Assembly: GCA_001873105.1 (NCBI GenBank)
Contig: MNYN01000046.1
Coordinates: 1 to 37,059, forward strand
Reading direction: 5' to 3'
Length of the DNA stretch: 37,059 nt
Origin: Flavobacteriaceae bacterium CG2_30_34_30
Lineage (GTDB): Bacteria; Bacteroidota; Bacteroidia; Flavobacteriales; Flavobacteriaceae
The notes beneath the pieces are model-generated. The model did not search any database. It was not told where the DNA came from and saw only the letters and a list, made by a program, of their open reading frames with translations. The position numbers and the translations under genes are program-made. Shown piece after piece: positions 15,681-24,506 of the stretch (within the stretch, counting starts at the first letter, position 1; each line of letters starts with the position of its first letter).

Positions 15681-16259
15681 TTATGCTTTTTTCACAAACT
15701 TGGTCAAAATAACGATGGTTTGTCCATCTACTTTGCCTTCAATTTGTTCGGTATTGTCGTGAACAAGGGATATGCGTCTAACAGCAGTCCCCCTTTTTGC
15801 GGTTATGGAAGATCCTTTAACATCCAAATCTTTTATTAAAACTACAGTATCTCCAGCTTCTAAAAGAACGCCATTACTATCTACATGCCTTATTACATCG
15901 CTTTCCTCTATACCTTCGCCGGAAGCGGATGCCCAAGCCAAAGTATCTTCGTCTAAATAAAGCATATCCAGCAAATCCTGTGGCCAGCCTTCGTTTTTTA
16001 AACGGTTTAATATACGCCACGCCATAACTTGAACCGCAGGCACTGTACTCCACATACTATCGTTCAAACAACGCCAGTGGTTGGGGTCCATGGTTTCGGG
16101 GTTTTCGATTTGATTTTTACAGGTTTCTGATATTAAAACGCACGCATCTACTCCTTTAACTGTTGAGTTAGACACTTCATAAACCACTAAATGTTCTTTG
16201 GCTCCGCTTAGTTCACAAGTGGAATTGCTTCTTTCATGGAGGCCTTTTTCTATGCTCAT
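15681..16259 (-). CDS. PhnA-domain protein
   Basis: A 192-residue cytosolic protein starting at MSIEKGLHERSNSTCELSGA, the usual beginning of flavobacterial PhnA-like proteins. The middle contains WRCLNDSMWSTVPAVQVMAW and the C-terminal 65 residues form the PhnA SH3-like domain (LEAGDTVVLIKDLDVKGSS). Despite the name, members act in alkylphosphonate use only in some organisms and the general role is unknown. An in-frame TTG upstream at 16283 would add eight residues but lies inside the -7 box, so I prefer the ATG at 16259. It converges with the AbiEii gene. Confidence 0.82.
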   Translation of the reverse strand: MSIEKGLHERSNSTCELSGAKEHLVVYEVSNSTVKGVDACVLISETCKNQIENPETMDPNHWRCLNDSMWSTVPAVQVMAWRILNRLKNEGWPQDLLDMLYLDEDTLAWASASGEGIEESDVIRHVDSNGVLLEAGDTVVLIKDLDVKGSSITAKRGTAVRRISLVHDNTEQIEGKVDGQTIVILTKFVKKA

Positions 16260-16280
16260 TTTTAAAATTTTACTATTCGG

Positions 16281-16288
16281 CAAAGATA
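16281..16288 (-). promoter_or_regulatory. Putative -7 promoter box TATCTTTG
   Basis: GCAAAGATA on the plus strand (within GGCAAAGATATG) reads TATCTTTGC on the minus strand, 21 bp upstream of the PhnA-domain ATG. This site also rules against the longer TTG start. Confidence 0.5.
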
Positions 16289-16391
16289 TGCTTATTTTAC
16301 AGTTGCTTGAAAACTCTACATAGAAATTTTAGAAAAAATTGTAAAATTTAACTTTGGCGGGGTTGTCTCTATTTTAATGGGAATTTAGGCT

Positions 16392-16679
16392 TTAGTTTTG
16401 AGCTTTGGGGTAATAAATTTCAAAATCCATTAGTTGCAGGATTGTGATATTTAATGCAACGGAAAGCATATAAATAGTATTTAAGGTAGGGTTAATCTCT
16501 CCTCTTTCTATTCTTCCAACTTGGGAAATAGGAATGTTAGCATCAAAAGCTAAGGTTTCTTGTGTTACATTTTTTTGAATCCTTATTTTTTTTAAATGTG
16601 CTCCAAAATTTTTTAAAATGATGTCATTCCTGTTTTTACTCACAGGGTAAAACTTGGAATAACAATTAAAATAATACAA
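16392..16679 (-). CDS. XRE-family helix-turn-helix regulator
   Basis: A 95-residue DNA-binding protein. The Cro/C1-type helix-turn-helix covers about residues 26-80: LKKIRIQKNVTQETLAFDAN, then ISQVGRIERGEINPTLNTIY, with the recognition-helix pattern clear. The first 12 residues look less conserved, so a GTG at 16643 (start at VSKNRND) is a plausible alternative. It stands divergent to the metalloprotease locus, with a palindrome GCATATATGC at its 5' end that could be an operator. Its regulon is unknown. Confidence 0.82.
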   Translation of the reverse strand: MYYFNCYSKFYPVSKNRNDIILKNFGAHLKKIRIQKNVTQETLAFDANIPISQVGRIERGEINPTLNTIYMLSVALNITILQLMDFEIYYPKAQN

Positions 16680-16680
16680 C

Positions 16681-16690
16681 GCATATATGC
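16681..16690. promoter_or_regulatory. Perfect palindrome GCATATATGC, possible XRE operator
   Basis: A 10-bp perfect dyad one base upstream of the XRE start codon, in the 67-bp gap before the divergent metalloprotease start. The position suits autoregulation, but a 10-bp dyad in AT-rich DNA can be chance. Confidence 0.35.
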
Positions 16691-16746
16691 TATTTATATT
16701 TTTTTATTTCATTAGCAATATGTAACCAACCTTAAAACAAAAGATT

Positions 16747-18204
16747 ATGAAAACAAAATTTAAAATCAGATCTCGCTTGAATAGAATTTTTCTATCTTTA
16801 GCTATGATTATTTTAATTATTTAGGCAATGGACGCCCAAACTGACGGCTTTACTTGCGCAACAACGGATCGTGGCAATCCAGATCCAATGGGTGTTTATA
16901 GCGGGGGTGTTGACCTTACCTCTTTAAATTCCTGCGATCCTATAGTTTTAAACATCTACTTTTGGGGTATAAATAGACCAAACGGGCAAAATGATTTTCC
17001 TAATAGAGCTGATGATGTACTACGTGGCGTTGCAAATTTGAATATCTTATATAATGAATTTGGTATTTATTTTAAATACAGAGGTTTTGAAGAAATTGAT
17101 AGCCCCACTTTACCTAATGACGAGGATGGATATTATGTTTTAGAACAGGTTATTGATTATTTTAACATGGTCACTTGGGCTACAAATGAAGGCTTTCGAA
17201 AACCAGATGCCTTTAATGTTTATTTATTTGGCTGGGCCGGTTTTGGTGGTGGTATTGCCCCAAACCTCTCAGGAAGTACTCACTGTGGTGTAAACTCTAG
17301 TGGTATTAGTAAAGTAACCCTTGTCCATGAAATTGCACATAACCTTACTATTAAGCATACTCGCTCTTCAACTGAACATGCAACTCGTGACATCAATGAC
17401 CCTAACTTCAATGCCGATACAGCAGGCGATGCAGTAGTTGATACCGCAGCAAACAACGGGTTTAGAGATAATAGTTGCGCTTGTTACCCTTTTGTCGATT
17501 TAACTACTTGCTCTTATATTGGATTTGAAGAAGATAACGTTGGTGATTTGTATCAAATTTTCCCTATAGATATAAACAATGCTATGGGTGATGCCTATCC
17601 TTGCCGTCAAATACACTTAACAACAGGGCAAGGCATCCGTGCAAGAGAAGCATTAATAGCAGATGTACAAGGTAATTTTGGCCCCACACTAACAACCATT
17701 GCATCACTTTATGAACCTTATGCAGGCGAATACTATGTTACCGGCCCGGAACCTAACCCATATAATCCCCCACTTTTTCAGCCGGGATTTAATTACCGCT
17801 TTTTGGAATGTAGCTGTAACTGTCCGGAACCAAGTCCTTATGAAGATGTATCTTTTTCTTATACCAATAATTCGCTTCTTACCATCTCAAAAGATAATAC
17901 AGGTTTCAGCAGCATTACACATCCTAACCATTCTGCTATTCAAATTGATTTAGATTTATGTGAACCCTATGGACAAAATACCAGAAGATGTTATGACAAC
18001 TGGAATAAAGCAGCCGATTCTGGCACCGTCACTAAATTTGAAGACAATGTTTTTAATAATAATGTAACCATAACACAAAAGGATTCTTTAACTATTAACA
18101 ATCCTAATTTTATAGATAATCTTCCTCAAGGTCTTTATGTTATCGATAAAAACTATAATGACGGAAGTACAAATCAAACAGTTATACAAAAAGACAATAA
18201 TTAA
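16747..18204 (+). pseudogene. Secreted M43-type (pappalysin-like) metalloprotease with nonsense codon in the signal peptide
   Basis: The reading frame starts at ATG 16747 with a classical signal peptide (basic MKTKFKIRSRLNR, then IFLSLAMIILII). It meets TAG at 16822-16824 and continues in frame with AMDAQTDG, the expected cleavage region. From 16828 the frame is open for 458 residues. Counting from that ATG, HEIAHNLTIKHT at 167-178 is the metzincin zinc site (E168 catalytic), DTAGDAVVDTAA at 197-208 resembles the M43 calcium/substrate segment, and NAMGDAYPCRQIHLTTGQG at 251-269 supplies the Met-turn. The C-terminus (LPQGLYVIDKNYNDGSTNQT) resembles a worn T9SS sorting domain. A CAG-to-TAG change would explain the break. 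Starting at 16828 would give a protein without a signal, hence the pseudogene call. Confidence 0.75.
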
Positions 18205-18213
18205 AACCCTTAC

Positions 18214-18246
18214 CACACCTTCATAAATAGAAGATGTGATTTTTTT
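18214..18246 (+). terminator. Terminator after the metalloprotease
   Basis: CACACCTTC at 18214-18222 pairs with GAAGATGTG at 18230-18238 (one mismatch, 7-nt loop), followed by T7 at 18240-18246. The T-run ends exactly at the next gene's start codon. Confidence 0.7.
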
Positions 18247-19617
18247 ATGCTAAACAAAATTACACCTCTCGCTTTTTTATTCATTGCGTTTCCTTGTTTT
18301 AGCCAATTTGGTTCGCAACAAATCATCACTTTAGAAGCAGATGGACCGCAAGTAGTAGTAGCCGCCGATATAGATGGCGATGGCCGCTTAGATGTAGTTA
18401 CTGCATCTAGATTTGGCAACCACATTGCTTGGGTGAGAAACACTAATGGACAAGGTGCCTTTGGCACTTTACAACTGATAGGCATTTTAGAAGAAGCCTC
18501 TTGGGTGCATGTAGCAGATCTGGATGGCGATGGCGATATGGATGTTATAGGAGTTTCTCCATTTACTCAAACTGTGGTATGGTATAAAAACCTAGATGGC
18601 AACGGCACTTTTGGTCCGCAACAAGTGATTTTAGCTAACGCAAATCAACCCTTTTCTGCTGTTGCTGCAGATCTGGATGGCGATGGCGATTTAGACATAG
18701 TAACTGCCATTGATTTAGAAAGCAAGGTGGCTTGGCATGAGAATTTGAATGGTTTGGGCTCTTTTGGCCCTCAGCAAATTATTTCCTCAACCAATACTAA
18801 TTGTCGTTCAGTTATTGCTTTAGATATGGATGCCGATGGCGATTTAGATATAGTCGCAAATTCATCCGGATTCATCAACCTAACTTGGTTTGAAAATTTA
18901 GACGGGCAAGGCACTTTTGGTCCTAAAATTATTATAAACACAAACCCAACCCCAATTTATTTTAACAAAATTGTTGGTTTTGATTTGGATGGTGACGGCG
19001 ATATGGATATTTTGGGAGCTAACAATGGTAGTGATCGAATTTCTTGGTTTGAAAACCTAGATGGGTTGGGTAATTTTAGCCCGGAAAAAATTATTTCAAC
19101 AGAAACAGATACAGCTGTTTCTGTTTATGCCGCAGATATGGATAATGATGGCGACTTAGATGTACTTTCTGCCTCTGCCATTGATGGAAAAATTGCTTGG
19201 TATGAAAATTTAGATGGGTTGGGCAGCTTTGGCCCACAGCAGGTAATTAGCAATGACCACTTAGGCACTAGGTTTGTTTTTGCTGCTGATATGGATCAAG
19301 ATGGGGCTGTAGATGTCCTTGCTTGCTCACAAAATGATGATAAGGTGGTGTGGTATAAAAACAATATATTGGGCATACCGGATAATGATTTAAATACCAT
19401 TATTCTTTATCCCAATCCCGTAAAAAATGATTTACATATTAAAAATAGTACTACGCCATTTGTGGATATTACCATTCTTGATATTTTAGGGAACACCTTG
19501 TTGCGTATACCTAATACTTCACTTAAAATAAATGTATCAAGCCTAAAAAAAGGTGTTTATTTTGTAATACTTACTGATGGAAAAAATAGAAACATTAAAA
19601 AAATTATCAAAGAATAG
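18247..19617 (+). CDS. Secreted FG-GAP/VCBS beta-propeller protein with T9SS sorting domain
   Basis: A 456-residue secreted protein. The signal peptide is MLNKITPLAFLFIAFPCFS, then Q. The body has seven repeats of about 48 residues, each with a calcium-binding loop of type AADxDGDGDLDIVTA followed by W-Y/F-x-N-L-D-G-x-G-x-F and GPQQVI; seven repeats suit a seven-bladed propeller. The last 75 residues form a T9SS type A sorting domain (IILYPNPVKNDLHIKN through GVYFVILTDGKNRNIKKIIK). Such proteins are surface-displayed; adhesion or glycan binding is possible but no ligand is indicated. It is directly downstream of the broken metalloprotease. Confidence 0.9.
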   Translation: MLNKITPLAFLFIAFPCFSQFGSQQIITLEADGPQVVVAADIDGDGRLDVVTASRFGNHIAWVRNTNGQGAFGTLQLIGILEEASWVHVADLDGDGDMDVIGVSPFTQTVVWYKNLDGNGTFGPQQVILANANQPFSAVAADLDGDGDLDIVTAIDLESKVAWHENLNGLGSFGPQQIISSTNTNCRSVIALDMDADGDLDIVANSSGFINLTWFENLDGQGTFGPKIIINTNPTPIYFNKIVGFDLDGDGDMDILGANNGSDRISWFENLDGLGNFSPEKIISTETDTAVSVYAADMDNDGDLDVLSASAIDGKIAWYENLDGLGSFGPQQVISNDHLGTRFVFAADMDQDGAVDVLACSQNDDKVVWYKNNILGIPDNDLNTIILYPNPVKNDLHIKNSTTPFVDITILDILGNTLLRIPNTSLKINVSSLKKGVYFVILTDGKNRNIKKIIKE

Positions 19618-19741
19618 AAAGTGTAGGTAGAATGAGGATATTAATTTTAATTTCTAAAATACTTCTAAAAATATATTAAAATAAAATTTACATTTAAATA
19701 CACTAAAATAATTACAAATTTTTAAGCAATACCACTAAAAA

Positions 19742-20254
19742 CTACGATTTCACATACCCCAATCTTCTAGTAGTTTTTTCGCCGATAAACAGTTGTAATT
19801 GTTCGTCATAAGATTTTAAAATTAGGATAAAAAGGTATTCAAAAAAGGGAATATATGATGAGGAATTTCCCTTTTTAATTTGAAATTCCTCGTTACCATT
19901 AGCATATTTTATAAAACATTCCTCTTTATCATTTCGCCGAAACATAAGATGAATTAAAATAAGTTCTTCGGGTAAAGTTTCTGGAGCTTTACATACCGTT
20001 AATCCAACACCAAAATGCCAATAGTGATCCTCGGTAAGCCTAATGGCATGTATTAATGCTGCAGGCACTAATTCAAATCCACCTTTGTCATTTATTTTGT
20101 ATAAGGAAAATTGGCTCTCAGGTATTTGAAAAAAAGATTTTAATTCTCTTACTATTTCCATGGAAAGCAAGTGGCAGTCCTTTTGATACTTTTCAAAATT
20201 AGTTTGTGCTTTGTCATAGGCACCGCATAATTGGTGAAATTTTGTCATTTCCAT
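19742..20254 (-). CDS. Hypothetical protein, no recognised family
   Basis: I do not recognise this protein. From the ATG at 20254 (MEMTKFHQLCGAYDKAQTNF) it has 170 residues; the frame extends further upstream to 20347, but that part looks like non-coding DNA and lacks a better start. The product is soluble, with an N-terminal amphipathic helix, a mixed middle (LVPAALIHAIRLTEDHYWHF) and a hydrophobic C-terminal helix FFEYLFILIL. No signal peptide or catalytic motif is apparent. CAAAGCTA at 20308-20315 reads TAGCTTTG on the minus strand and may be its -7 box. It is divergent from the BlaI gene. Confidence 0.5.
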   Translation of the reverse strand: MEMTKFHQLCGAYDKAQTNFEKYQKDCHLLSMEIVRELKSFFQIPESQFSLYKINDKGGFELVPAALIHAIRLTEDHYWHFGVGLTVCKAPETLPEELILIHLMFRRNDKEECFIKYANGNEEFQIKKGNSSSYIPFFEYLFILILKSYDEQLQLFIGEKTTRRLGYVKS

Positions 20255-20433
20255 AATTCTTAGTTTTTTAACTTTTTCATTAGTACGTATTTGCAAAACA
20301 ATCCTAACAAAGCTATAAAAATTACACCAATTATATTTGGCAAACAACGTTTACCTGCCTGAAGCCCTTTAGATTTTCACGCAATTCTCACAAGGTATGG
20401 AACCCTGAGAAATTTAATTTCAAAAATATTTAC

Positions 20434-20477
20434 TTCTATGTTTGTAGAATTACATATTTATTCTACATTTGTAGAAT
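20434..20477 (+). promoter_or_regulatory. BlaI-type operator pair
   Basis: Dyad 1 (20434-20449) is TTCTATG-TT-TGTAGAA with two mismatched positions. Dyad 2 (20460-20477) is ATTCTACA-TT-TGTAGAAT, perfect over 8+8 bp. Both contain the TACA/TGTA core known from BlaI/MecI operators. Their centres are 27 bp apart, upstream of the BlaI-type gene. Confidence 0.8.
20441..20471 (+). promoter_or_regulatory. Promoter of the first BlaI/M56 pair
   Basis: TTTG at 20441-20444 and TACATTTG at 20464-20471 are separated by exactly 19 bp, an ideal Bacteroidota promoter. Each box lies inside one of the two operator dyads, so repressor binding would block both. The start codon is 23 bp after the -7 box. Confidence 0.8.
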
Positions 20478-20493
20478 AATATATATTTTATCC

Positions 20494-20862
20494 ATGCAAT
20501 TATCCAAAGCCGAAGAACAACTTATGCAACTTTTGTGGAAACAAAAGCGTGCTTTTATGAAGGACCTTATTGAAGCTTCGCCGGAGCCCAAACCTGCCAG
20601 TACAACCGTGGCAACACTATTAAAACGCATGCAGGACAAAGGCTTTGTGGATTATGTACAGGAAAGCCGCTCGCGTAAATATTTCCCGCTGATCAAAAAG
20701 AAAGACTATTTTTCAAAACAGGTAAACGGGCTTATCAAAAATTTCTTTAACAACGATACGGCACAATTTGCTTCCTATTTTACGCAAGAAACCAACCTCA
20801 GCAAAAAAGAACTCGAGGAACTTAGAAATATAATAGATACCGAAATCAAAAAGAAAAAGTAA
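20494..20862 (+). CDS. BlaI/MecI/CopY-family repressor (first pair)
   Basis: A 122-residue winged-helix repressor. Residues 1-75 hold the DNA-binding domain (LSKAEEQLMQLLWKQKRAFM, then PASTTVATLLKRMQDKGFV with the recognition helix). The C-terminal half (about 76-122) is the dimerisation region with FFNNDTAQFASYF, where BlaI proteins are cut by their sensor protease. Its last base is the first base of the M56 gene's ATG (TAATG), so the two are coupled. It very probably represses its own operon through the dyads upstream. Beta-lactam sensing is not implied; flavobacterial pairs of this type mostly have unknown inducers. Confidence 0.9.
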   Translation: MQLSKAEEQLMQLLWKQKRAFMKDLIEASPEPKPASTTVATLLKRMQDKGFVDYVQESRSRKYFPLIKKKDYFSKQVNGLIKNFFNNDTAQFASYFTQETNLSKKELEELRNIIDTEIKKKK

Positions 20863-22193
20863 TGGAACTGTATTTAATAAAATCGGGGTTTTGTAATGCC
20901 ATACTGTTTGGATTTTACAAGCTGTTTTTGGAAAATGAAAACATGCACGTTTTTAAAAGATTTTATTTACTGGGCACTTTATTACTTTCTTTTCTTATAC
21001 CTTTAATAACTTTTAAAACTTACGTAGAAATATCGGGTACAATTCCTTCCGTTTTTATGGATTCCGGCGCTATTTCTGTTACTGAAATCAAAAGCACCAC
21101 AAACTACTGGTCATCCATTTTATGGGTATTGTATGCTTTGGGGGTTGTATTTTTCAGCATACAATTTGTAAAAAACCTCTATCAACTGATTTCAAAAATC
21201 AGGAATAACCCTAAATTCACTAGGGATTCTATCCACCATGTCTTACTCAAAACACCAGTAATTCCGCATACCTTTTTAAACTATGTGTTTCTCAACAAAC
21301 AACAATTTGAAGCAAAAGAAATCCCTGACGAAGTAATTCAGCACGAACACATTCACGCCAAACAAAAACACAGCCTCGATATTTTAGTAGTGGAACTTCT
21401 ACAGATTGTTTTTTGGTTCAACCCATTATTATATTTTATTAAAACAAGCATCAAACTCAACCACGAATTTTTAGCAGACCGCGCCGTTTTAAATCAAGGT
21501 ACTGACACAATTGCCTATCAAAAACTTTTACTGGCATTCTCATCAAATGCAACCACGCCTGCACTGGCAAATTCCATTAATTATTCATTCATCAAAAAAC
21601 GATTTACAGTTATGAAAAAACAAACATCCACCAAAACGATCTGGCTGCGAAGCCTTTTAATATTGCCCTTATTGACACTTTTAGTGTATGGTTTTAGCAC
21701 AAAAAAAATTATTCAAAAAGAAGTAGTTACAGAACAAGCAAAAACTGAATTTCAACAAAAAAATGCCACAAAATCCGAAATACAAGAATACAACACCTTG
21801 GCAAAAAAATACAACACGATGTCTAGGGAAAATATAAGAATTATTAGGGCTGAAGTTGGCAAAATAACATCTATTTATAACAAAATGACCGCAGAGCAAA
21901 AAGAAAATGCAGAACCATTTCCTCATATACTTCCTGCCCAGCCACCAATACCACCAGAACCACCCAAAAATAAAGAATTCAATACAACTTATTTACCTAA
22001 GCCTGTACAATCGCCACCAACTCCTAATGATGACCCTGTTCAATATATAAAGGAGCTGTCAAATAAAGGAGCTGTGTTTTTTATGGGGCCTCACCCCTAC
22101 AGAGTTGAAGAAGCGATTGAACTTGCCAAAAAAAATAAAGACATAAGTATTGATGTCAATGACTACCCAAAAGTAAAATTAATGGGTTGCTGA
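20862..22193 (+). CDS. M56-family (BlaR1-like) membrane metallopeptidase (first pair)
   Basis: A 443-residue integral membrane protein. There are hydrophobic segments near 35-52, 83-103, 172-193 and 260-275. The cytosolic gluzincin site is HEHIH at 161-165 with the third-ligand region NHEFLADRAVL at 200-210. After the last membrane segment comes a periplasmic tail, rich in lysine and glutamate and then proline (PAQPPIPPEPP), without a penicillin-binding domain. The sensor part of BlaR1 is therefore absent and the signal is unknown. By family logic it would cleave the upstream repressor. Compare the second pair at 33615-35326, whose tail is a TonB-C-like domain. Confidence 0.87.
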   Translation: MELYLIKSGFCNAILFGFYKLFLENENMHVFKRFYLLGTLLLSFLIPLITFKTYVEISGTIPSVFMDSGAISVTEIKSTTNYWSSILWVLYALGVVFFSIQFVKNLYQLISKIRNNPKFTRDSIHHVLLKTPVIPHTFLNYVFLNKQQFEAKEIPDEVIQHEHIHAKQKHSLDILVVELLQIVFWFNPLLYFIKTSIKLNHEFLADRAVLNQGTDTIAYQKLLLAFSSNATTPALANSINYSFIKKRFTVMKKQTSTKTIWLRSLLILPLLTLLVYGFSTKKIIQKEVVTEQAKTEFQQKNATKSEIQEYNTLAKKYNTMSRENIRIIRAEVGKITSIYNKMTAEQKENAEPFPHILPAQPPIPPEPPKNKEFNTTYLPKPVQSPPTPNDDPVQYIKELSNKGAVFFMGPHPYRVEEAIELAKKNKDISIDVNDYPKVKLMGC

Positions 22194-22288
22194 TCGAGAA
22201 TTTGATATGATTCTTAGATTTTGATAACAATTTATGAAACAATCTGTTACAAATCACGTTATATTGATTCATCAATCAAATCCATATA

Positions 22289-23392
22289 ATGCTAAAACGC
22301 TTTTTCATCTTCTGCTCCGGGGCAGATACTGCCATTCTTGACTCCTGCTCTCCCGGCGAACAAACCAAATATGCAGGTATAGGTGCCACCGTTTTCTTTA
22401 CTGCCGTGATGGCATTTATCGCTTCTTCGTATGCTCTTTTTACGGTTTTTGACTCCTATTTTACTTCTATTACATTTGGTATCGTTTGGGGTCTTCTTAT
22501 TTTTAATTTAGACCGCTTTATTATTTCTACCATAAAAAAAAGAAACAGTTTTAAAGGCGAATTGCTTCAGGCTTCCCCACGAATTCTTTTGGCTATCATC
22601 ATTGCTGTGGTGATTTCTAAACCTTTGGAACTAAAAATCTTTGAAAAAGAAATCAACCAGGTATTACTGGAACAAAAAAACGAATTAACACTAGCGAACA
22701 AAGACCAAATTGCCCTACAATATACCCCGCAAACAAAAGCGCTTTCTGATGAAATTGCAGTATTAAAACAGGGAATAACCGATAAAGAAGTTGAAGTAAA
22801 CACGCTTTACACTACCTATATAACAGAAGCCGAAGGTACTGCCGGCACTCAAAAATTAGGCAAAGGACCAGTGTACAAAGAAAAAAGAGAAAAGCACGAC
22901 GCTGAACTTTTAGCCATGCAAGAGTTAAAACAAACCAATACCCAAAAAATTAACGAAGCCGAAGCCCAACTGGCCGTTTTAGCAACTGAATACAACACCA
23001 AGGTTAATGAAACCCAACCCATTATTGATGGTTTTGATGGTCTGATGTCACGTGTAAACGCGTTAAACGCTCTGCCTTTGCTGCCATCTCTATTCCTGTT
23101 TTTGTTATTTTTAGCTATCGAGACCTCGCCTATTATTGCCAAATTGCTTTCCCCAAAAGGTGCTTACGACTTGAAATTAGAAGAAGAAGAAAATGCCCTG
23201 GAAACCTGGGTGGCACAACAAGTACACCAACGAAAAGCCGTATTACAAACCGACACAGAAGTCAACAACCGTGTTTATGCCGACATAGCTGAAGAGCAGG
23301 AACTCTACGACTACAAACGCAAGAAAGCACGGGAATTACTGCAATTACAGGCAGATGCTTTTTACAACAAACAAAAAGGGATTTTGGGTTAA
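22289..23392 (+). CDS. DUF4407 membrane protein
   Basis: A 367-residue membrane protein of the DUF4407 family. It opens with RFFIFCSGADTAILDSCS, has transmembrane segments near 32-52, 60-76 and 97-112, then an extended, probably coiled-coil region from about 115 to 240 rich in K, E and Q, a further membrane segment near 258-278 and a charged C-terminal helix. FNLDRFIIST at 72-81 is a family hallmark. Members are widespread in Bacteroidota and actinobacteria with no proven function. The stop lies one base from that of the converging YdjM-type gene. Confidence 0.88.
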   Translation: MLKRFFIFCSGADTAILDSCSPGEQTKYAGIGATVFFTAVMAFIASSYALFTVFDSYFTSITFGIVWGLLIFNLDRFIISTIKKRNSFKGELLQASPRILLAIIIAVVISKPLELKIFEKEINQVLLEQKNELTLANKDQIALQYTPQTKALSDEIAVLKQGITDKEVEVNTLYTTYITEAEGTAGTQKLGKGPVYKEKREKHDAELLAMQELKQTNTQKINEAEAQLAVLATEYNTKVNETQPIIDGFDGLMSRVNALNALPLLPSLFLFLLFLAIETSPIIAKLLSPKGAYDLKLEEEENALETWVAQQVHQRKAVLQTDTEVNNRVYADIAEEQELYDYKRKKARELLQLQADAFYNKQKGILG

Positions 23393-23393
23393 A

Positions 23394-24395
23394 TCAATTT
23401 CCCTTTATCCGCCCCCACAAATCGCCTAGAAGTTTTTGAGCATCGACTCTGCCTCTTTTAGTTTCTTCGGCAGAAATAACCCCTTCTATTTCTGTCAATT
23501 TATAACTAAAAATAAACTCCGGATTTTTCGGATTATTTTTTAATAATCCAAACCGTAAATCGTTAAAATATAAATCACCATCCTTTTCCGAAATAATATA
23601 CCATCCTTCCGAAATTTTTATAAGCCTTTGTAGGTTTCTTTTTTCTATCCAATCGCCTACTAATTGATGATTTTTGGGAAAAGAATGAAAGGCAATGGGA
23701 TTTGTGTCAAAAAAAGAATAGTCTCCTATTAAATAGCTATTTTCAGTTTCTACATTTGCTGTCCAAAGTATCGTATTTAAAGGTGCAGGTTTCGTTTGTA
23801 ATTGTTTATAGGCAATATTTTGTTTTTGTAAAGCATCAGTGAATTTTTCATAAGTAATTCCTTTTAAAATAAGGGTTATCACAAGATAAGTGCTGCTAAT
23901 GATTAACCCTAGTCTATTGTATTTTCTTCGTTTAGGGGAAGTTCGTTTTTGAAACATAGTTAAAATCAAAAACATCAAAAAAGGCAAGGTGTAAAGCGGG
24001 TCTATCACAAAAATATTTTTGAAAGCCACACGATACTCAAAAGGCCAAAAAAACTGTGTTCCCCAAGTGGTAAATCCGTCAAGAATAGGATGCGTAATAA
24101 GCGCCGAAAATATCAATAAACTCCAACCTTTCCAACCTACTCCGGACTTCCTTTCGATTTTTGAAATACACCACCCAAAGATAGGCGCAAACACCACCGA
24201 AAAGAAAATGGAATGGGTAAAACCTCTATGAAATTCTATTGCAGTAATGGTATCAGTAAAGAGTTTTGCTAAAACATCTAAATCCGGAATAGTTCCTGCT
24301 ATGGCACCGTAAAGCATGGCTTTATTGCCAACTTTTTTGCCTAATACTGCTTCTGCTACTGAGGCTCCTAAAACAATCTGCGTTAATGAATCCAT
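23394..24395 (-). CDS. YdjM-type metal-dependent hydrolase, membrane-bound (DUF457)
   Basis: A 333-residue membrane protein starting MDSLTQIVLGASVAEAVLGK, a beginning typical of the LexA-binding/YdjM (DUF457) family. Putative metal-site residues lie in GTIPDLDVL at 34-42, HRGFTHS at 56-62 and THPILDGFTTWGTQ at 101-114 (H102, D106). Four membrane segments fall in the first 200 residues, followed by a C-terminal soluble domain of about 130 residues. Some members are annotated as phospholipase C-like hydrolases but the substrate is unknown. No terminator is visible between it and DUF4407. Confidence 0.85.
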   Translation of the reverse strand: MDSLTQIVLGASVAEAVLGKKVGNKAMLYGAIAGTIPDLDVLAKLFTDTITAIEFHRGFTHSIFFSVVFAPIFGWCISKIERKSGVGWKGWSLLIFSALITHPILDGFTTWGTQFFWPFEYRVAFKNIFVIDPLYTLPFLMFLILTMFQKRTSPKRRKYNRLGLIISSTYLVITLILKGITYEKFTDALQKQNIAYKQLQTKPAPLNTILWTANVETENSYLIGDYSFFDTNPIAFHSFPKNHQLVGDWIEKRNLQRLIKISEGWYIISEKDGDLYFNDLRFGLLKNNPKNPEFIFSYKLTEIEGVISAEETKRGRVDAQKLLGDLWGRIKGN

Positions 24396-24506
24396 CGTTA
24401 ATTTCTGGTTTTTGGTTTCATGTTTCTAGTTTGCTTCACTAATGCACCTCTTCATCATTTATTTATACTTCTTTATCCTCTCTTTTCTATTCCCTCTTTT
24501 CTTTTT

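Noticed and set aside
16828..18204. Metalloprotease read as an intact cytosolic protein from ATG 16828
   Set aside because: The codons before the TAG form a textbook signal peptide in the same frame, and the product has secreted-protein features, so an interrupted secreted protein is the better reading.
18348..19360. Repeated GATGGCGATGG-like DNA in the FG-GAP gene as a possible CRISPR or satellite
   Set aside because: The repeats follow the protein's calcium-loop codons in frame with about 48-residue spacing; they are coding repeats.
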